This document shows, piece after piece, positions 10,651-21,619 of a stretch of 64,000 bases of DNA (its first letter is position 1; each line of letters opens with the position of its first letter). Where the stretch lies: assembly GCF_000226095.1 (NCBI RefSeq), contig NC_016473.1, positions 2,418,001 through 2,482,000 of the forward strand, written 5' to 3'. This DNA is from Thermothelomyces thermophilus ATCC 42464 (taxonomy: Eukaryota; Ascomycota; Sordariomycetes; Sordariales; Chaetomiaceae). A model generated the notes under the pieces. It was not told the origin of the DNA, made no database searches, and was given only the letters and a program-made list of their open reading frames with translations. Made by a program: the position numbers and the translations under genes.

Positions 10651-12088
10651 ATGGCTCCATCCGCGCAGGCACACAAGCGGGCTCACAGTCTGCTGCTTTT
10701 TGAGAAACTGCTCAACCTCCGAGACAGCGCCAGCCCGCTCACCTTGATTCTCGACAGCTTAGAGCAGAGCGCCGAACCACTCACAAATGAATTTATGCGG
10801 AGGGCTAAAGTTTGTTCTAATTTCTTTTCTTTTCTTTTCTTTTCTTTTTTATTTTTTGGTTTCCTTATCGTCTATATATATGCACGAATGTTCTGTTCCT
10901 ATCGATATGAAATCGAGGATTCTGACGCAAATATATCAGCTTGAACGCGCCAAAATCGTCTTCGTCTCCTTCGCTACGATCAAGAAGCCCGCCCTCGCCG
11001 ACATATTCATCCGGGCCCGCGGCAAACCTCTCAAAGCCTTTGCGGCCGAGATAGCCTCACATGTCACGCCTCCACGCACCGCCGCCGCTAAAGAGGGGGC
11101 CGCACCTCCTCCTGTTCAAAGTATGCCCCCGTCCTCTCTTTCCCCAACCCTGTTCCCCCCCCCCCCTTTTTTTTGTTTTCTCTCTTTTCTTCAGTCCAGC
11201 GGTGACCTCTTGAAGAAGAACCTGCATACTCACCATCGTCCGAAACATTTCTTTCTTCTCTTTTTTCCTTTCCCATCAGAAGCCCTCATCGTCATCGACA
11301 CGCTCAACCTCCCCTCGCACCGCCTCCCGCCCGCCCTCCTGCCGGCCTTCTTCTCCGCCGTCATCGCCGCCCCGACCGTCTCCCTCGTCGCCGTCTACCA
11401 CGCCGACGTCCCCGCCCTGCCCATCATCGGACACGGGCACGGACACGGGCACGGGCGGGAGCAGTACCTCCCGGACCCGCTCACGCTCCTCTCGCACCTC
11501 GCCACGACGGTCCTGCGCGTCTCGGGGCTCGGCCACGCCGTCGCCGCCCGCCGCGCCCGCGAGCGCAGCCTGCCCGAGCCCGAGTTGGGCCTGCGCGAGG
11601 GCCGGGAGGGGGCGCTGGTCGGCTTGTTGCCGCGCGAGCTGGGCGGGGAGATGGGCGGCGGAGGGAAGATCGGCGGGGCGGCGGAGGCGGCAGCCGTGGT
11701 GGTCGAGATGGAGATGCGGCGGCGGAGCGGGAGGGCGGTGGCGGACCGGTTCGTCCTCACACCCTCCCCCTCCCCGTCTCCCTCTCGGGCCGACGGCGGC
11801 AGCAAGGTGGCGGTGATGCTGATGGCCGACCATCCTGCCTTCTCGAGGGCTCCTCCGGGTGCGGGAGGGGAAGGGGAGGGAGATGAGGAGGAGGGGGAGA
11901 GCGAGAGGGAGGGGCGGATGGAGGCTACCTTCAACCTCGGGCTGACGGAGAAGCAGAGGCGGGACCGTGAGGGGGTGGTGCTGCCGTACTTTGATGCGCA
12001 GGTGGATATCGGAGGCGGCGAAGGGGGGAGGATTTTGTATGATATGGGGAGGGAGGATGATTTTGATGAGGAGGAGGACGAGATATAG
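10651..12088 (+). CDS. elp5: Elongator complex subunit 5 (ELP5/IKI1)
   Basis: Exons are 10651..10809, 10940..11120 and 11280..12088, giving 382 aa. Borders are GTTTGT/ATCAG (phase 0) and GTATGC/ATCAG (phase 1). Elp5 joins Elp4 and Elp6 in a RecA-like hexamer of Elongator, which is needed for the mcm5/ncm5 modification of wobble uridines in tRNA. The N-terminus matches the fungal family: HKRxHSLLLxxKLLNLRDxASPLTLxLDxLEQSAxPL, then a beta strand KIVFVSFATIKKPALADIFI. The last exon encodes ALIVIDTLNLPSHRLPPALLPAFF and a GC-rich, Gly/His/Arg low-complexity middle (GHGHGHG), ending in an acidic tail. The second intron carries a C12T8 tract at 11155-11174. It is convergent with SNRNP27, with 283 bases between the stops. 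Confidence 0.88.
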
Positions 12089-12371
12089 GGACTCCTACAG
12101 AGTGATGAATGAATCTGCCTCGTTTCTTTGGGCGTGGCCCAAGGTACTACTAAACTAACAACTACTGAGCATGGATAATGACCATTTCTCTTGGTTTTTT
12201 TTCATGGGTCCGCGCTTCGATCCCTACCACCCTTTGAAAGCGAAGAAGAGTACTCATTCACGGCAATGTCGACCGAGTGATTCTGTTGATTCGCATGACT
12301 GAAGGGTATCAATACCGACCATACATACGCAACGCCTCGCCCTCATCCCCCCGAGACCGGTCTCTTTCTCT

Positions 12372-13484
12372 CTATCTAGTAGGACTCAGCGGCCTGTTGA
12401 AACCGCCGATGCGGTTCATGTACTGCCGATACTTGGTCGGCTTCTCCTTCCTCGCCGCGCCCACATTGTTCCCCAGCACCTTCTTCCCCTTGGTGGACCC
12501 GAACCCGCCGAAGCCCATCATGGCCGCCATGTCGTCCAGGCCGTCATCCTCGACCACAACGTCCTCCTCCTCGTCTTCATCCATGGGTTCGGCGTCGAAG
12601 CGGCCTCTAGACTGCTGCCGTTCATTCTCTTCGCGTTCGTGTTGTTGTTGTTGTTGCTGCTGCTGCTGCTGCTCCTGGCTGTTCTCCCGTGTCGACGTTG
12701 ACGTCGACTGATTCCGCGCCTCGGGACCGTGACTGCCGTCCCTACCCTTTACCTTGAATGAGACGGGCGCCGCCGGCGCGGCGCCGGAACCGCCCGTGCT
12801 GCCGTTGATGGGTTTCGAGCGGGTCGGGAGTTGCGGGTGCCCGTCGCCGTCGCCGTTGCCGTTGCCGTTGCCATCTTTGTCGAGAGGCCGCCTAGGGCTG
12901 ACTGAGCGGCGTGGGGATTCTGTGATGCTGCGGCCGTCTCGGTCTCGTTGCTGTCGGTCTGCATGATCCAGGTCGTCAGTGCTTGAGCCGGGTGGTGACA
13001 GGGCAAAACGCTGGAAAGTACCTCGATCCGGCCGGTCAAACTCTCCTCTTATGCTCCTATCGCCGCGCGTCCGTGGTGGCTCTGCGCGATCGTCCTCGCG
13101 CCGTCGGTCGCCTCGCGCCCTGTCCATGTCCCTCTCTCTGTCCCTGTCCCTGTCCCTATCCCAGTCCCGATCCCGGTCCCGGTCTCTCTCACGCGCTCTG
13201 TCCCTTTCCCTCTCCCTCTCTCTCTCCCGATCTGCATCGCGCCGGTCGTAGCCGCGCTCGCGGCCCGGGGATCGGGAGCGTCGACGGTCGGCCCGATCTC
13301 TGGAACGCGACCGGTACCGTCGGTGGTCCCTATCTCTATCTCGGTCCCTGCCGTAATCGCGGGCACCGTTCTGGCGTCTGTCGTCGCGATCTCTCCCCCC
13401 GTCCCGGTCACGCCGCCTGTCTCTGTAGTCGTGTGAAGGCCTGTCACCGCCGCGGCGAGGCTGCCCATCCCGCCGGTCGGCCAT
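12372..13484 (-). CDS. U4/U6.U5 tri-snRNP 27-kDa protein (SNRNP27)
   Basis: A single exon of 370 aa. Residues 1-120 are an RD/RE/RS-type repeat region (RDRDRD and RERERE runs), as in SR-like splicing factors. The middle is disordered, with a Gln run (about 265-280). The last 65 residues are the diagnostic C-terminal domain: [21 protein letters not shown], then [16 protein letters not shown]. In animals this protein sits near the U6 ACAGA box in the pre-B spliceosome and influences 5' splice-site choice. The fungal version is longer than the human one (about 155 aa) because of its N-terminal RD region and linker. The simple codon repeats create a long antisense open frame here that I reject. 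Confidence 0.93.
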   Translation of the reverse strand: MADRRDGQPRRGGDRPSHDYRDRRRDRDGGRDRDDRRQNGARDYGRDRDRDRDHRRYRSRSRDRADRRRSRSPGRERGYDRRDADRERERERERDRARERDRDRDRDWDRDRDRDRERDMDRARGDRRREDDRAEPPRTRGDRSIRGEFDRPDRGTFQRFALSPPGSSTDDLDHADRQQRDRDGRSITESPRRSVSPRRPLDKDGNGNGNGDGDGHPQLPTRSKPINGSTGGSGAAPAAPVSFKVKGRDGSHGPEARNQSTSTSTRENSQEQQQQQQQQQQHEREENERQQSRGRFDAEPMDEDEEEDVVVEDDGLDDMAAMMGFGGFGSTKGKKVLGNNVGAARKEKPTKYRQYMNRIGGFNRPLSPTR

Positions 13485-15052
13485 TATTGGTATGAGAGGT
13501 GATGCGCTACGGGATTGTGTGGTTTAGGTCGGTGAAGAAAGAAACAAAAAGAAAGAAAAAATACGACGCGGGCAACTGGCGGCTGAAGAATGACGTCGAG
13601 TCCGCTGCGAGGGAAATTTCGCTCGTACTGGAGGCACCTCCAACGATACTCTAGTTTACAAGCTGTAACGGATTATTTGATGGCTAACTCGCCACACACC
13701 CCTGTCTGCAGCTTTGCATGGGGCTAATTGGTTGACACCAGCAACAGATTCAGCAAGTCGAGAACATTCCCTGCTCCTTAGCTGGCGGCCTGATCGAAGC
13801 CTCCATAAATAAGGGTTAGGGTTATCCTGGGGTGGTTTGGTTTGGGGCCGGAATGGAGCACTAGGTGCCCCGTCTTCATGGAACAACCTGCGAATGCCCT
13901 ATCTCATCAATACACAGTATCAGTCACAGCAGAACGTCTGATCGAAGCCCCAACGATTCGCTGGTTGCATTTTCAAGACGAAGCATGGTCCACAACGCAG
14001 TTAAGGACGCAACTGCATCCCAGCGTTTGCTCAGATCACCAGACGATTGCTCAAGAAACAAAACGAAAAAGGGAAGGTTGTGAGAGGGGCGGAGAGAACA
14101 AATATCTAAGCTCACAAGTGCATTTTGTCCCCGAGTTGGAGCATTGAATCCAATGGGTCCAAATGTGGTCGTCGCCTGGCGGCATACCCAGAATTTTGTC
14201 CGATAGAAGAACCTCACGCAATATGCAGAGAAGGTGTTTGGAGTGTCCGACTGTAATGGACTCGGAGTTCGAAGGATGATCAGAAGTCACCGCTGGGCCA
14301 GAGCCCCACGCTGGCATTGCGGGAAGTGCTAGGGCTGCTCCTACCTCCGCATTCCAACAAGAACCCCATGTGCCATACGGACTTGTCTGTAGCAATGTTA
14401 TGTTGCGTAAAGATTGAGCAACAATGATGGCGAAGTACAGTCTCTCTTGCTATGAAGCCACAGCAATTCTTCACCCTACTCCCGACAACAAAATGTCTCT
14501 GCGTCTTTTCCCATCTGGAGGCCATCAATGCTCAGCGTAGTATTTCCCGTCTCCTGAACGACAGTCTTCTGTATGCTTCACAGCACACTCGGACATCTTA
14601 GGGCAGAAAAGAAACGGACAATTACGAGCGACTGCGTATGATATTAAGAAGAAGACCCCGTTGAATTCGCTGTTGAACGCTTGAGGAGCTTACACGACCC
14701 CGAGGTACCGATTCTAGGAGAGGAGCAAAGTGGGTCCCCGATCGACTTTCACCTCTGATTGGTGAGCATACCAAGCACGGCAAGTGGGTCTAAGCCCAGG
14801 GTGGGGAATACTTTACACTACAATCCGTATCTCGTTACGGATAAGTGAAAAGAAAAAGCGAAAGATGCTTTAACCTTCTGAATCCCAAGCTAGAACCCTG
14901 ACGGTTCGATCAACTAACAAACTTGCCTTACCATATCAATTTGGCTGACCACAGCTTGAATGTTTGAGACCTCTCTCATCTGGTGATTGGAGGATAGACA
15001 ACAAGTCGCCGCCAAATTTTCGTCACATCATCGCTTCATCATCACCAGCACG
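13485..15052. other. intergenic with telomere-like box
   Basis: No gene recognised. It contains two TTAGGG-phase units (TAAGGGTTAGGGTTA) at 13809-13823, about 325 bases upstream of the divergent SNRNP27 start. The remainder has only short, unbiased open frames. A tRNA-like T-arm phrase near 14905 has no matching acceptor or anticodon stem. Confidence 0.5.
13809..13823 (+). promoter_or_regulatory. interstitial telomere-repeat box
   Basis: TAAGGGTTAGGGTTA is two and a half units of the fungal telomere repeat TTAGGG. In yeasts and plants such boxes upstream of translation or RNA-processing genes bind Tbf1/Myb-type factors. Its location upstream of SNRNP27 fits that use. It could equally be chance or a repair scar. 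Confidence 0.35.
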
Positions 15053-16117
15053 ATGGGTGAGAAGTCAAAGAAGAAGGCCAAGGAGTCCAAAGAAGAATCC
15101 GTCGATGGCCAAGCTGCAACAGGCACGAGCATCAAGGACAAGAAGAAGAAGCTCAAAAAGTCCACCGAAGGCAAGCCAATTGCTACTGAGCCAGAGGCAT
15201 CAAAGTCTCCCGAGGCACAGCAGGAGCCCAAAGCAAACGCCAAGAAGTCGAAGAAGGAGAAAAAGAAGGATATCAAGCGCAAACGGGATGCTTCCGATGA
15301 GCTAGCCGACACGGAGACTGCAGCTGAGGTCAAGGTTGCGAGAGAAGCGGAGGCGGCTGAGCCTCCCAAGAAGAAGAAGAAGGAGGAGGAGGCCGAGTCC
15401 GAAAGGGGGGGGTCTGAAAAGAAGGAAAAAAAGAAGAAAAGCCATGATGGGGCCAGAAGCGGGACAAACGGGGATCAGCCACACGCCGAAAAGGGTACCG
15501 TTGAGGGCGCAAAGAAGGAGGATATCGAGGACGGTACTGTGGAGAGGAAAAAGAAGAAGAAGAAGAAGAGCAAAAACAAGAGCGAGGCAAATAAGAGTGC
15601 CGAGGGTCTGCCCGAGGCTGAGGAACAGCAGAGGTCTGAAGAGAAGGAGAAAAAGAAGAAACGCAAGCACAAGGAGAAGGATGGGGATGTAGTGATGGCC
15701 GATGCGAGCGCCGAGGTTACCAAGGGTCCGGAAAACGAGGAGAGTGCAGAAGGAAAGAATAAGGACAAGAAGTCGAAGAAGGATAAATCGAAGAAGCGAA
15801 AGTCGACAGGGACACCGGAAAAGTCGGCCGAGAAGGAAACACCGACCCCCGCAACTACTACTGCTCCGGTCGAAGACCTTGCTGAGCGATGGAACGTTCG
15901 AGGTCTTGGTGGCGGCGAGTCACGTCAAAACAAGTTCATGAGGCTGCTCGGTGGGAAGAAGGCGGGCGTTGCCGCCGTCGGTGCCACCGAAGCAAAGGAC
16001 GGCCCCCGGAAGAAGTTCGACATCAACCAGGTGTCGCAGGAGCTCGAAAAGCAGTTCGACGCCGGCATTCAGATGAAGTTCGGAAGCGGTGGCCAGCGCA
16101 GGGGACTTGGTGCCTAA
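15053..16117 (+). CDS. SMAP (small acidic protein-like) domain nucleolar-type protein
   Basis: A single exon of 354 aa. I take the ATG at 15053 (context CACGATGG, then GEKSKKKAKE). An upstream in-frame ATG at 14987 would add 22 residues without family character. About 75% of the protein is Lys/Glu-rich, with many KKKKK clusters of nuclear/nucleolar type. The last 75 residues hold the conserved domain: RWNVRGLGGGESRQNKFMRLLGGKK, followed by FDINQVSQELEKQFDAGIQMKFG and a basic end. The family matches the C-terminal domain of animal small acidic protein and of fungal ribosome-biogenesis-like proteins; its biochemical role is unknown. It is convergent with the RAMP4-type gene. Confidence 0.82.
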   Translation: MGEKSKKKAKESKEESVDGQAATGTSIKDKKKKLKKSTEGKPIATEPEASKSPEAQQEPKANAKKSKKEKKKDIKRKRDASDELADTETAAEVKVAREAEAAEPPKKKKKEEEAESERGGSEKKEKKKKSHDGARSGTNGDQPHAEKGTVEGAKKEDIEDGTVERKKKKKKKSKNKSEANKSAEGLPEAEEQQRSEEKEKKKKRKHKEKDGDVVMADASAEVTKGPENEESAEGKNKDKKSKKDKSKKRKSTGTPEKSAEKETPTPATTTAPVEDLAERWNVRGLGGGESRQNKFMRLLGGKKAGVAAVGATEAKDGPRKKFDINQVSQELEKQFDAGIQMKFGSGGQRRGLGA

Positions 16118-16446
16118 AAATGTAAACACTGAGAGCAGGTCGCTTCTCGTTTGCTGTTGTTGATACTTTTAACCCCCCAAGTTACCCGCCGTCCTCAATG
16201 CTCGGTAGAATGGTATACGCTAGCAAAATCAGAGCCTCGTTTTTGTGGACGAGGCCGAATTAGTGGTACATGTGCGCAGATAACAGGCTCGGGCCTTGTC
16301 GAGTAACTCGGCCCGGTATCAACGGGTCCCTTCCACCTTGCGCAGAACGCCCTCGTAACGCTCGGTCGGGCGGCCGGCCCTTGTGCGTAATCTTTTGCGG
16401 TATATCCCTTCGGTTTCTTATCTTCCACACGTAGTCATCCGACCGA
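16118..16446. other. 3'-to-3' intergenic with hairpin
   Basis: This lies between the convergent SMAP gene and the RAMP4-type gene. A 7-bp perfect stem (GCCTCGT at 16234-16240, ACGAGGC at 16249-16255) with an 8-base loop lies inside and may belong to the 3' UTR of either gene. No gene seen. Confidence 0.5.
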
Positions 16447-16792
16447 TTATCGCAAGAAAATGCGCGAGATGATCTCAAAGATGAGGCCGCCGAACACGAC
16501 GAAGGCGAGAAGAGCTGCAGCCACCCAAGCAAGGTCAGCGGACCGGTACTCCTATGCAGAAATCTGGGTCATGGCATGCGAAGAACCATACCGAGCCAGA
16601 AAGGGGAAATGGGCGACTTGGGCGTATCCTTGGCCCGCTTCTTGATTTGGCTCTCCGACTTGCCCATGCGCGCTTCGGTCTCCTTGGCGAACTTGAGGTT
16701 TGCCCTCCTTTGCTGCGGTGTTTGGGCCTATTCCCGGTGTCGTTAGTAAGACGTATATTGGGCGACGTAGCTGGCGACCGCGCGCATACCAT
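16447..16792 (-). CDS. RAMP4/SERP1-type small ER membrane protein (YSY6 family)
   Basis: This small gene is rebuilt from three exons on the minus strand: 16790..16792 (only the ATG), 16592..16727 and 16447..16514, giving 68 aa. Intron 1 has GTATGC/AATAG borders (phase 0). Intron 2 has GTATGG/CTGCAG borders (phase 1), with a GCTGAC branch site 14-19 bases before the acceptor. The product reads MAQTPQQRRANLKFAKETEA, then a basic linker (SQIKKRAKDTPKSPISPFW). One membrane span follows (LALLAFVVFGGLIFEIISRIF), and the end is LR. RAMP4 proteins are tail-anchored, bind Sec61 at the ribosome-translocon and stabilise nascent membrane proteins during stress. The length (60-70 aa), the PQQRRAN start and the KSPIS-TM junction are family features. 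Confidence 0.9.
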
Positions 16793-17427
16793 TGTGAAGG
16801 TGTATGAAAGTCAGAGGTGGAACGCAATGTTCAGGAAATCGTCGAGGTATTGTCGGTATTGGAGCGATTGGGGAGGAATCCCGAGTCAAGGGTGCTGGAC
16901 AAGCGAAGAGCGAAGGTCCAGGGACGGAATTGCTAGCCGCAAAGTTCGCTGGAGACTTGCTCCGGACTCGAGGGATGCTGCTGAGATGGGAAAGGAGAAC
17001 CCGGGCTGTTTGTCTCACGAATGGGACAGATTGCAAGCTCCCGCTTTTGGCCATCTGTCGTTGAGAGAGCCATGCAGCCAAGGTGGGTCACCCGTTGTAA
17101 CCCCCTTGCTCATAGTTAAATGAAAGCGGGAGACAGGGGTGTGCCTGGGGTGCAGAGGATCGGTTGCAGGCCAATTCTGAGCACGCCTGAGCTCGCAGAT
17201 CATTTGTGCTTGGCGCAACCTCGCTCATCGAACTCGGCTTTTGGATTCACACACAACTTTCATAAAAAGCCTAGCCGACTCACGCCCAAGCCAGCCAACA
17301 AGAGGATCTTATTAACAGTACGACAGCACATCTTAAAGATTGTACATCGCTTGAATTCGTACCAGGTCAACCCCGAGTTCATCGTTCGGTCAACACTCGC
17401 TCACAAGTGCCCACCACAAGCCACACA
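16793..17427. other. divergent promoter region
   Basis: This is the shared upstream region of the RAMP4-type gene (minus) and the small mitochondrial protein gene (plus). No coding exon, RNA gene or obvious repeat is seen. Open frames of up to 91 aa overlap the RAMP4 exons antisense or lack splice logic. Confidence 0.5.
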
Positions 17428-18151
17428 ATGCGTCCTCCGCTCAGAACCGCCCTCGTGAAGGCGTCACTCACCAGACCGACAACACCCCTCAACCTCACCC
17501 CATTTAGACGATACTCGTCCCAAACTCCGTCACCAACCGTAATCACCCCCATTTTGTCCCATTGCCAACCACCCCATCTCCCTCTATTCGCTTGCAGCGA
17601 ACTCGGCGCCTGCCCCTAGCTTTCTGTGTCACATCTTCACATACATCCACCCGAATTCTATGTATGTACTTGCCTTAGCCCTGACTAACCAACCTTCAAC
17701 CACGCGTGCACGCACATAGGGCGCCTTCTACAAAACCTTCACTCGGCCAGTGGCGAAATCCGCCCTCCTCGCCGTCTTTGTCTACCAGCTCGTCTACTTC
17801 GGCTGGTCCAAGCTGGAGGTCGAGGAGATCAAGGAAGAGCGGCAGGGTGAGTGAGTGATTGGGCCTGAGTCCCGCATCGTTTGGGTGTTTTTTCGGCTAG
17901 TTTCCTGCCTGAACGTTGTGACCCCGTCGTCCCCAATGCGGATCCGGTGCTGACGTGGGCGGTGGGAGATTCCAGCTGAGATTGCTAGGCTCGAGGCGCA
18001 CGTGAGGAGTTTACATGCTGCTCAACAGGCGGCGGCGGCGGCGGCAGCGGCGGCAGCGGAGAGTGAGAGCCCTGGTAAGGTTGCGGGCCGCGATAGAAAA
18101 GGGAAAGAAGGGGCTGAGGGGAGCAAAGGCTCATGGTGGCTATGGAAATGA
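17428..18151 (+). CDS. small mitochondrial single-span membrane protein (predicted)
   Basis: Four exons: 17428..17538, 17620..17661, 17720..17846 and 17976..18151, giving 151 aa. Borders are GTAATC/CCTAG, GTATGT/CATAG and GTGAGT/TCCAG, in phases 0, 0 and 1. Exon 2 is only 42 nt. The first 35 residues are basic and Ser/Thr-rich (RTALVKASLTRP ... FRRYSSQ), as in a mitochondrial presequence. PEFYGAFYKTFTRPVAK leads into one membrane span (SALLAVFVYQLVYFGWSKLE), then a charged coiled coil (EVEEIKEERQAEIARLEAHV), an Ala run and a Lys-rich tail ending WWLWK. I do not recognise a named family; the layout resembles small inner-membrane assembly factors. A slightly different exon 2 (acceptor at 17597) gives a frame clash with exon 1, so I rejected it. 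Confidence 0.7.
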
Positions 18152-18654
18152 TGCAGCTCGAATCGAGGGGCAGACGGCTGTTCGAGAGGTTCTGGGGAAG
18201 AGAAATGTCTTAGGGTTAAGGTTCTAGAAGGGCTTTGGCCAGGACGCGGGCAATGGATATTTAGCACAGGGTTGATGCTGATGAACTAAAAAAATGGCTA
18301 GCATGGAACTGATCTATGTACTCTAATTACTACTATACAGCACGTGAAACCAAAATGTACCGGTTGGTCTACCGGATAACCTCCGATATTCCACCGCCTC
18401 TGTGCGTACCGGGCGGGGGTTCGTCACTGGCATTGACGAACTGGATCCTATGGCGCATCTCCCGGTAAACCTATCGTCTATCCCGTTATGATAACATCAC
18501 ATTATCGTGTCCTGAGCTCTGGACATTCCCGATCCCGACGGTTCCATCTCCAATTAAAGTCCCCAACGCCGAAAAGCCAAGCAAGGGCGCCGGAGCGCCT
18601 CCCGTCCGATACATTGCCCCTCACAAGCAGTCAATACTAAGTCTCTGATTGCCA
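18152..18654. other. 3'-to-3' intergenic
   Basis: This lies between the convergent mitochondrial-protein gene and MID1. No gene seen. The MID1 stop codon overlaps a GTATGA that could serve as a donor, so a short further MID1 exon in this stretch cannot be excluded. Confidence 0.45.
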
Positions 18655-20633
18655 TCATACCGTGAGTGATCCCGCCACCAGCACCAAAATCATCAACCCC
18701 CAATCCAACACCGCCCTCTCGCCGGCCGACGGGAAGTGCGCCGAGCCCGGGAAATTACACGTCAGCCCCACGGACGGATCATGCTTGGCATAGTTTCCCG
18801 CGAACCCAATCCCTCGGGGCAAGGGGCAACCGAACTCCAGCGAGGCGGGGCAGCTCTGCACAAGCTTATAACAGAGATGGTCGCACGGCAGCAGCTCCTT
18901 GTGCGGACCCGGCTTGATCACTTCGTCGATCCGCGGGTTCCGACTCGCCGTGAAGGCCGTGGTGTTGGGCATCGACGCCAGCGTCTCGGCGTCGAGCCTC
19001 TCGCCGTTGGGAAATGGCTGGGTGACGGCGCGAGGCTGGAGATAGGGGGCCGTGTTGGAGAAATCCTCGCAGCGCGGGATGGCGACGGAGCACAGCCAGT
19101 CCTTGTACGCGGCCGCGCAGTCGGTGCAGTTGCGCACGAGCGAGTAGCGCTGGCTCGACGGTGCGTCGCACGGGACCTGCGCGAGGGACTTCTCGAAGTT
19201 GGCGTATGCCGATCGGGCGTAGCTGTCATAGAAGTCGGCGAGCTTTGTCGAGTTGCCAAAGTTTGGGTTGCTGGGAACCGAGTAGGCGATCTGGTCGCAG
19301 AAGGACAGATCGATGACGAGGGCGCAGTTGCCGTGGTCTGGCCAAAAGTGAGCATGTAGCTTAGCTGGTGGGCATGGTGAGAAGGGTTTTTCTTACTGGA
19401 CTTTGTGCGGAAGCTGGTCGCCTTGAATACCCGGGTCCCTCGCTTGAAAGCGGCCTGTCTCGTGGCCAGATGGTCACCGTCGTCGAGCCCATCTCGTGCC
19501 AGGATCCCGAAATATTCGGCGCTGGAGTTAAGACCGCTGAAAAAGAACTGCTGCTTCGGCAAGTTCCCCGGCCCCCTTTTGGTCATGCCTGTTCGAACCA
19601 GAGGGGTGGCCCGCTCGTCTTTCGTAGCCGCAATCTGTGCATGCCTGTACAACCCGCAGTATGAGTACTTGAGACCGTTGATGGCTCGGTCCTTTTTATT
19701 GTGCGCAAAGAGCACATATGGCTGGGTTTTCATGATCTCGGCCTCCAGTTTCGGATCAGTACTGTCGGTCAGGTTGTGTGTGATCAACAGCGCCCCTTGC
19801 GAGTCACTGTCGACCCAGATCAAGTCGGCATCATCGTGGTCGTCGTAGCTGAAGTAGTAGCCGTCCGTAGACACCACAACCTGGACATTGTAAGGCTTCG
19901 TGGAGAAGGAGTCCGAGACGTTTGGTGCGTAAACACCGAGATAGACCTCTCCGTCCGTGTTGAAGCTGTACATCACGGCTCCCTCGTTGAACACGACCAC
20001 GTCTTGGCTCCCTTGATCCGCGAGTGGCCCAGGCGCTTGATTCTCGGCGGAAGTGGATACGAAAAGAGTAAGCTGGGGAGCATCTTGTGTCGTTTTCGAC
20101 GGGTCAACCGGCAGCGGGCGGTCACAGGTATTTGCCGAAATGTAGACTGTTTGTTTAGCTTGTCGTTTCCCAATGCCTTGTCCATCCTCAAATGTGCCCT
20201 TCGCTTGCTCCGTGGCGCCAGCGCCAGCGGTAGCCTCCCGCGAAGCATTATGCTCGCCTCTCAACTCATGCCGCCTGCCGTCCTCCTCCCCTGGGGACCC
20301 GCTAGGCAGCACGAACACAAAGAGCTGTGTCGACCCCGGTTGTATGTTCATTGGTAGGGGCTCGTTGTCTGTGAGTGGCGTGACGCCTTCAGGAACCCGG
20401 CCCGTTATACTTCTGTCGAAGGCCGAGAACTCGGGCTCATACATTGGATCTCGATTGTTGAGCACTGCGGGGTCTATCGAGAAGTCGAGATCATCGGAAA
20501 CGGCGGGGAACGCGTCGTTGAGCTCGGCGGCAAGGGCGAAACTCGGCGGGAAGAGGATGAGGTAGAGCAGAATCAGCAGGCAGGAGGCGGCGAGAGACGC
20601 CACCAGCCGCGATTGTAAAGGGCTAAGATGCAT
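18655..20633 (-). CDS. mid1: MID1 stretch-activated calcium channel subunit
   Basis: Minus strand, exons 19397..20633 and 18655..19337, giving 639 aa. The intron has GTAAGA/GCCAG borders and is phase 1. Mid1 pairs with Cch1 in the plasma membrane to form the high-affinity calcium influx system used in stress, hyphal growth and wall sensing. The start MHLSPLQSRLVASLAASCLL begins a signal/anchor segment (about 8-35). The large extracellular part has many N-x-S/T sites. The C-terminal Cys-rich domain follows the family pattern: CALVIDLSFCDQIAYSVPSN, RNCTDCAAAYKDWLCSVAIPRC, CDHLCYKLVQSCPASLEFGCP. The extreme C-terminus is hydrophobic (WGLMILVLVAGSLTV). I chose the ATG at 20633 over an upstream in-frame start because it places the signal segment at the N-terminus. 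Confidence 0.94.
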
Positions 20634-21619
20634 TGTGGGAGAATGGCCCCGCCGGGGGGGGGGTCTTTGGGCGTTAGTGGTGTAGATGTCGGGGCAGCGA
20701 ATCCTCGAGAGCCAAGGCAGCATGCGCTCGGGGTTTCGTCCTTGTTCCTGTCGATCGCGCGGGCGCAGAGACACTTGGAGACGACCACTGAGAGGCCGCC
20801 GAGTTATGGGACCATGGTCGTTGCTTATCTGCTCTTGACGGCTCGAGCGCGACCTTCAACGAAGATGATCAGGCTGGTTTGAGTCAATCCGCTCGGAGAA
20901 GGAATATAACCAGCAAATATTGGCTAGGGGCATGTGCCGGAACGGGCGCTGCTGCTGCGGTCCGTAGCCGCGTAACCGATGCGCAGGGTCACAGTGGTCG
21001 GTGGGCCGCGGGGGACAGCGTTACCTTGTGTCCATACCCCTGGTCGCGGTGTGGGGTTGCTTGTGGCTTGCGCCTGCGTTATGGCACCCCCAATGATGGT
21101 TTTGGACATGAAACTGACACCTGCAATTGCCCCCTTTGTCCTGCCTTGTACTGGCTGTTTGATCTGCCAGTTACTGTGGTCCAGCATGGCCCAGACTTTT
21201 CACGAAGGGATGGGAAGAGGGAGCAAAATCAAAAGACTGAGATCCTCAAAGACGTCTCATAACGACTCTATAGAAACCTCAACCTCGAGCTGCCTCACGC
21301 AGTACAAACATCCCGAGAAGACCCTAACTGCCACAAGGAGAGCTGAGATATTCAAGTGAGGTTCTCGCCAGCTTCAGCCCCCTTCCCCCATCGGCTATGC
21401 GGTAAGGAATTGATCCTCCACACTCGCCACTAAAATCCTTTAAATGATTTGTTCCACTACCGATGATTAATGTGGTCCTGAAACTTCAGATATCCAACGT
21501 CAGAAAAACCAGTATGCCACATCAACCATCCGGCCTCCACACTCCTGATCAGGCCACACTTAAAGCCATACGCTTTATCTTGCACCAGATGGGCCCGAGG
21601 TCAAGGACGCGAGCATCGT
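20634..21619. other. intergenic between YOP1 3' end and MID1 5' end
   Basis: No gene recognised. A run of ten G lies near 20656, just upstream of the MID1 start. The remainder holds the MID1 promoter and the YOP1 3' flank, and the open frames there lack family motifs. Confidence 0.5.

Noticed and set aside
12983-13495. 170-aa plus-strand open frame and apparent short tandem repeats near 13130-13240
   Set aside because: These mirror the RD/RE codon repeats of SNRNP27 on the minus strand. The repeats have no spacers, so they are not a CRISPR array.
14895-14930. tRNA-like T-arm phrase (GGTTCGATC)
   Set aside because: No matching acceptor, D or anticodon stems within range.
18736-19359. 207-aa plus-strand open frame
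   Set aside because: Antisense to the Cys-rich domain of MID1, where the minus-strand protein matches the family closely.
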